DNA from: Glaciecola sp. 33A
Lineage (GTDB): Bacteria; Pseudomonadota; Gammaproteobacteria; Enterobacterales; Alteromonadaceae
NCBI RefSeq assembly: GCF_002836745.1
Contig: NZ_PJAR01000043.1
Location: forward strand, 1-64,000
Reading direction: 5' to 3'
DNA length: 64,000 nucleotides
The notes under the pieces are model-generated. The model ran no database searches, had not been told where the DNA came from, and worked only from the letters and a program-made list of their open reading frames with translations. The stretch's first letter is position 1. Each line of letters starts with the position of its first letter. Both the position numbers and the translations under genes were made by a program. Below are positions 60,270 to 64,000 of the stretch, piece after piece.

Positions 60270-61262
60270 ATGCGTTTGAGTTGGCGACAACTTGTAAAGT
60301 CAAAATTAAAAGGAAAGTCATCGTACTTTTCTATCGGCATCGCTTTTTCTGGCGAAAGTGTACTTTTGTGCGCTTTACAAAAGCAGGACGATGAATTGCT
60401 TTGGGTATTGGACGCGAGCTTTAGCCACTCAAATTGGCAAGGGCAGTTGGCAGACTATGTTCAACGCCACAAGCTAGCGAATACAGATTGCTATGTGTCA
60501 CTAACGTCACATTGGTATCAGTTGTTACAAGTCGAGAAACCTAAGGTACCTGATAATGAAGTTTATGCTGCACTTGGGTGGCCATTAAAAGACTTACTGC
60601 CGCCAAATACTGAGTATGTTTATGACTATTTAACGCCACCTATGCAGGTCGCTGGACAGTCAAAACTCAGCGTCGTTGCCATACCCCACAAAGACATCAA
60701 CAATATTAGCAAGGGTATTTACGACGCAGATCTAACCTTGAAAAGTATTTTAATTGAAGAAACGGCGACGGTTGAACTGACACCAACATCAGATGATGCG
60801 GTCATTAGTTTGGTTCAAGAGCATGGCGAAGAAATTGTTTTAAATATTGTTAAAAATAATCAGTTGTACTTTACGCGACGCCTTAGGGGATTTGAAAACC
60901 TTGGAAGCTATAGTGAAAAAGAGCTCTCAATGGGTATTACTGAATCTCTCTGTGTGCAAATACAACGCTCCATGGACTATTTTGAGAGTCAATTGAGACA
61001 ACCACCGGTGCGACAATTACTGCTTAAATTAGATACCACCTTAGCAGAACAGCTTGCAAGTCAGATCCAAGAAAGCATGGGGTTAACAGTCAATGCTTTT
61101 GAACCTGAAATAATCTGTGGCTCTGGCTTCAATTTCAAAATGGCTAGTTTTTCTTGTCTCGGTGCTGCATACGTCAAACAATCATTAATAACCGAGCAAA
61201 AACAGCTTAAGCAAGATGATACCAAAACAACGAGTCCAAAAAGGGTAGAGGTGTCCTCATGA
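60270..61262 (+). CDS. mshI: MSHA biogenesis protein MshI (PilM-like)
   Basis: 330 residues, soluble actin-like (PilM/GspL cytoplasmic) fold. The N-terminus YFSIGIAFSGESVLLCALQ is the first nucleotide-fold hairpin, and FTRRLRGFENLGSYS with a C-terminal domain follow. It forms the inner-membrane platform of the MSHA type IV pilus with the next two proteins. No strong ribosome site is seen. It overlaps the next gene by 4 bp. Confidence 0.88.
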   Translation: MRLSWRQLVKSKLKGKSSYFSIGIAFSGESVLLCALQKQDDELLWVLDASFSHSNWQGQLADYVQRHKLANTDCYVSLTSHWYQLLQVEKPKVPDNEVYAALGWPLKDLLPPNTEYVYDYLTPPMQVAGQSKLSVVAIPHKDINNISKGIYDADLTLKSILIEETATVELTPTSDDAVISLVQEHGEEIVLNIVKNNQLYFTRRLRGFENLGSYSEKELSMGITESLCVQIQRSMDYFESQLRQPPVRQLLLKLDTTLAEQLASQIQESMGLTVNAFEPEIICGSGFNFKMASFSCLGAAYVKQSLITEQKQLKQDDTKTTSPKRVEVSS

Positions 61263-61873
61263 ACACACGTATTAACCTTTATAGGGACGAATTTAAACCC
61301 CAGTTTATATGGATCTCTGCAACCAACACGATGGTTTTTGGGCTCATCGCTTTGCTGATTATGGGCGCTACACATTTTGGTTTTTGGCAAGGACAACAAA
61401 CACGTTTGCAAGAATTGTCAAAGGTGGAAAGTAGTATTGAAGCCAAGAAAAAAGAACTTAAGGAATTAACGGAGCAGCTGATGTTGCGTCAAAAAAATCC
61501 TGTTTTGTTGGCTGAGTTAAGTAAACAAAAATTGAGACTGTCGACCGCAAAACACCTCGCTGATAAGCTCAGAAATTTAAGTAAACTCCAAGATAAGCCT
61601 TTATCTAGTGCATTAACCTCGTTTGCAGAGGTAAACAATAACGATGTATGGCTAACAACATTTAAAGTTAACGATACCGACATCGTAATAGAGGGCAATA
61701 TTAATCAGCCTGGTGCACTGCCGACCTGGCTGAAAGCTATTGGCAAAACCGATTTCTTTAATAATCGTGATTTTCGCACTGCCACTGTGTTTAGAGCAGA
61801 CCAGCAATTGAGCTTTAAGATTGAAAGTAAAGTCTCCCAGAAACAGGCCGCGCAAGGGGAAACCAATGAGTAA
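61259..61873 (+). CDS. MSHA biogenesis PilN-like protein (MshI2)
   Basis: 204 residues. A short cytoplasmic N-terminus with INLYRDEF, the typical PilN start that binds the PilM partner; one membrane helix at ~18-42; a coiled coil at ~45-100; then a small ferredoxin-like periplasmic domain. It overlaps mshI (4 bp) and mshJ (8 bp), so the set is translated together. Confidence 0.87.
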   Translation: MNTRINLYRDEFKPQFIWISATNTMVFGLIALLIMGATHFGFWQGQQTRLQELSKVESSIEAKKKELKELTEQLMLRQKNPVLLAELSKQKLRLSTAKHLADKLRNLSKLQDKPLSSALTSFAEVNNNDVWLTTFKVNDTDIVIEGNINQPGALPTWLKAIGKTDFFNNRDFRTATVFRADQQLSFKIESKVSQKQAAQGETNE

Positions 61874-62519
61874 TTTTACGGATAACCTCGAGGCACGTTT
61901 CAATGCTATTTCGGAGCGAGAGCAAAAACTATTGTTTTATGCGGTTCCTTTTGTAATTTGTTTTGTTTTCATTTTAGGGTTAATCGAGCCGACCATTATG
62001 CAGACAATTGACACCCGTGATGAAATAAATATCAAAAAGCTTGGCCTCGTTGATGCATCTAACAATGTCGACATAGTGAAAGCCCAGCTCAGCCTGAATC
62101 CAGACATGGAAACAAGAAATCAAATTAACGGCGTTAATGAACAAATTGTGATATTAGAAAAACTGTTTGCTAACGAACTAGAGCAACTGGTGCCCCCTTA
62201 CGCAATGCCTTTAGTACTTGAGCAATTATTAGCTAAAGCGAAAAAGCTGCGATTAATGAGTATGTCCTCTATACCGCCTAGCAATATTTTTAACGATGAT
62301 GAAAATGCCATTGGTCCTGAATTATTTAAACACGGACTAAAAATTAGATTTGAAGGTTCATTTTTTGATACGCGTGACTTCTTGATCTCGGCAGAACAAA
62401 TGGGCTGGAAATTACACTGGCGCGAAATTCTGTTTGAAGTGAATGAGTACCCACAAGCGCAAGTTGATATTGAGTTATTTACCTTAAGTAAAAGTGAGGC
62501 TTATATCAATGTTAATTAA
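61866..62519 (+). CDS. mshJ: MSHA biogenesis protein MshJ (PilO-like)
   Basis: About 217 residues from the ATG at 61866 (MSNFTDNLEARF), which has a CAAGGGGAAA ribosome site; an earlier in-frame start at 61821 would lie deep in the previous gene. One membrane helix at ~22-42, then a coiled coil and a PilO-like periplasmic domain. It pairs with the PilN-like protein. It overlaps mshK. Confidence 0.88.
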   Translation: MSNFTDNLEARFNAISEREQKLLFYAVPFVICFVFILGLIEPTIMQTIDTRDEINIKKLGLVDASNNVDIVKAQLSLNPDMETRNQINGVNEQIVILEKLFANELEQLVPPYAMPLVLEQLLAKAKKLRLMSMSSIPPSNIFNDDENAIGPELFKHGLKIRFEGSFFDTRDFLISAEQMGWKLHWREILFEVNEYPQAQVDIELFTLSKSEAYINVN

Positions 62520-62901
62520 TAAATCGAGTAGGTTCTGTGGTGGTATTGCACTATTAATCACGCTGTTAATTGCACAATTTAGCGTTGCCATGAGGGTGCA
62601 TGCAGAGACATTAAGTGATCCGATGCGTCCGCCAGGTAAAAGTGAACGCTTGCTCAATCCTGCTGAATCAAAGGTCGATACGTCAATTAATGTCACCGCG
62701 GTGTTCAAAAAAAATCAGACATTTTATGCTGTGATTAATAATAATTGGTTAGAAAGAGGTCAAAAAGTGGGCGCGTGGCGCGTGACCGAGATCACCAATT
62801 CCGGCGTATTTTTGAAGAATGAGAATGAACCGGAGGCAATGCCTCTACGGTTTTTGGTAAATGAAAAAAGCGATTTTAAGAAGCAGACAAATAATGAATA
62901 A
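62509..62901 (+). CDS. mshK: MSHA biogenesis protein MshK (PilP-like)
   Basis: About 130 residues from ATG 62509, which has GAGG nine bases upstream; a GTG at 62494 is also possible. The signal peptide ends near VHA (MRVHAETLSDPMRPPGK). The periplasmic part holds SDPMRPPG and a beta domain with AVINNNWLERGQKVG that, as in PilP, should connect the inner-membrane platform to the MshL secretin. It overlaps mshJ by 11 bp and mshL by 8 bp. Confidence 0.87.
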   Translation: MLINKSSRFCGGIALLITLLIAQFSVAMRVHAETLSDPMRPPGKSERLLNPAESKVDTSINVTAVFKKNQTFYAVINNNWLERGQKVGAWRVTEITNSGVFLKNENEPEAMPLRFLVNEKSDFKKQTNNE

Positions 62902-64000
62902 TTTACGAATCTGCAAAGCATTAAGTCTTTGTTTTATTGCGGTTTCACTGGCAGGGTGTCAAGCACCTGTTAGTAGTCACGTTGAAAAGTCACTGGCCAA
63001 AGAGTTAGATGCCCAAATGCGAGCGCCAGAACCTCAACCCAACCCTGAATTAGAGGCTGCGGTATCTGATTACCTGCTTGCTGGCGAGACAGCGAAGCCG
63101 AACAATACTCTATTTTTGGCGGATAAATACGACATTAATGCCAGACAAATTGATGCGGTTAGTTTCTTTTCAGGCTTAGTTAAAGACACACCTTTCTCGG
63201 TTGCTATGCACCCCGACATAAATGGTCTTATCTCCCTTGACTTAAAACAAGTTGACCTTGAGACAATTTTTGAACTTGTTTCTGACCTCTATGGCTTTCA
63301 TATCGACCGCATTGGCAATATTTATAAGGTGTTTCCAGCGGGTATTCGCACCGAAACGTTCTCAATTAATTATTTGTTGATGCAGCGCGACGGCAGTACT
63401 CAAACCAGTATTATTTCTGGTGGAGTCTCTGAAAATTCGAGTAATAATAACAACAATGGCAACAATAATGGTGGCTCTAACAATTTCAGCGGAAATTCTC
63501 AGGTAAGTAACAATCAAGGTGGCAACAATGCTGGAAGGGCCAATGGTTCTAATGGCACCTCAATTACTACACGCACTGAGACGAATTTTTGGGCGAATCT
63601 CGAAACCAGTTTGAAAGAAATGCTGGGTACCGAAAAAGGTCGCTCCGTGCTTGTCTCGCCACAAGCGGGTTTAGTTACCGTGCGAGCTTTACCGAGTGAA
63701 TTAAAGACAATTGGTAATTTCTTGAGCATCTCGGAGGAAAGCTTACAACGCCAAGTTATTATTGAGGCGCGCATCTTGGAAGTGATATTAGACGATGAAT
63801 ATCAACAAGGTATTAACTGGACGCAAGTACTCTCTAGTGCTGGTAGCACAGATCTCAATTTCTCTACTTCAGCTGGGAATTTTGCAAACGATGTAACAGC
63901 TTCCTTAGGTGGCCTCACAAGCTTGTCTTTCTTAAATAAAGATTTTAGTGGCGTGCTTAACTTGTTAGACACACAAGGCAAGGTGCAAGTACTTTCAAGC
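62894..64000 (+). CDS. mshL: MSHA outer-membrane secretin MshL (N-terminal part, cut by window edge)
   Basis: 369 codons are in the window and the frame is still open at the right edge. A lipoprotein signal peptide has the lipobox LAGC (Cys at residue 20). The N-terminal secretin domains include DVSFF-like VSFFSGLVKD and ISLDLKQVDLETIFELV (STN-like), then FSINYLLMQRDG. A long Asn/Gly/Ser linker (~residues 183-220) precedes a second N-domain and the start of the secretin core at RQVIIEARILEVILDDEYQQGINW. It makes the ring through which the pilus leaves the cell. The C-terminal pore is beyond the window. Confidence 0.93.
   Translation, partial: MNNLRICKALSLCFIAVSLAGCQAPVSSHVEKSLAKELDAQMRAPEPQPNPELEAAVSDYLLAGETAKPNNTLFLADKYDINARQIDAVSFFSGLVKDTPFSVAMHPDINGLISLDLKQVDLETIFELVSDLYGFHIDRIGNIYKVFPAGIRTETFSINYLLMQRDGSTQTSIISGGVSENSSNNNNNGNNNGGSNNFSGNSQVSNNQGGNNAGRANGSNGTSITTRTETNFWANLETSLKEMLGTEKGRSVLVSPQAGLVTVRALPSELKTIGNFLSISEESLQRQVIIEARILEVILDDEYQQGINWTQVLSSAGSTDLNFSTSAGNFANDVTASLGGLTSLSFLNKDFSGVLNLLDTQGKVQVLSS

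Overview
The window looks like chromosomal DNA of a marine gammaproteobacterium of the order Alteromonadales (Alteromonas/Glaciecola/Paraglaciecola-like). This is inferred from moderate-to-low GC, two large TonB-dependent receptors, the uvrA / MFS / ssb / msh (mannose-sensitive haemagglutinin pilus) neighbourhood, and the lptM-lysA-dapF-DUF484-xerC-yigB housekeeping operon. The species cannot be fixed from sequence reading alone.

Layout. 1-5 kb: the repeat-bearing tail of a gene cut by the left edge, then an AraC-type regulator divergent from a TonB receptor plus an HDAC-like amidohydrolase. 5.1-12.5 kb: a complete histidine utilisation locus of the formimidoylglutamate deiminase type. hutIHGU run leftward with ATGA overlaps, hutF-hutC run rightward, and a perfect inverted repeat between them is the likely HutC operator. 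12.7-14.8 kb: selD-selU, for selenouridine in tRNA. 14.9-25.1 kb: uvrD, an FMN alpha-hydroxy-acid dehydrogenase, cysE, an unknown exported protein, mntP, yegD and fadH. 25.1-31.5 kb, all leftward: lptM-lysA-dapF-DUF484-xerC-yigB, and a PAP2 phosphatase with a glycosyltransferase. 31.7-37 kb: rraA, an S1/P1 nuclease, mpl, fbp, ppa and a DUF3299 protein. 37.2-38.3 kb: the wreck of a hybrid histidine kinase. 38.4-44.3 kb: a hotdog thioesterase, uvrA, a YajR-like transporter and ssb.

44.3-60.2 kb is an accessory block between ssb and the msh cluster. It holds a small Cys-rich double-glycine peptide gene beside a GRDP/DUF1399-like gene (a candidate RiPP or bacteriocin-like unit); a thioesterase plus BKACE (DUF849) pair resembling carnitine catabolism genes, with a LysR regulator; a TPR-sulfotransferase; and a rightward run of TonB receptor, SDR, zeta-crystallin-type reductase, secreted carboxylesterase, BCCT transporter and an Asp/Glu-racemase-fold protein lacking the usual cysteines. 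Together they suggest import, hydrolysis and oxidation of an ester, perhaps of a quaternary-ammonium compound. 60.3-64 kb: the start of the msh secretion operon (mshI, a PilN-like gene, mshJ, mshK, and mshL cut by the right edge).

Most of the window is ordinary. The parts most likely to be new are the Cys-rich peptide pair at 44.9-45.7 kb and the catabolic block at 50.9-59.4 kb.
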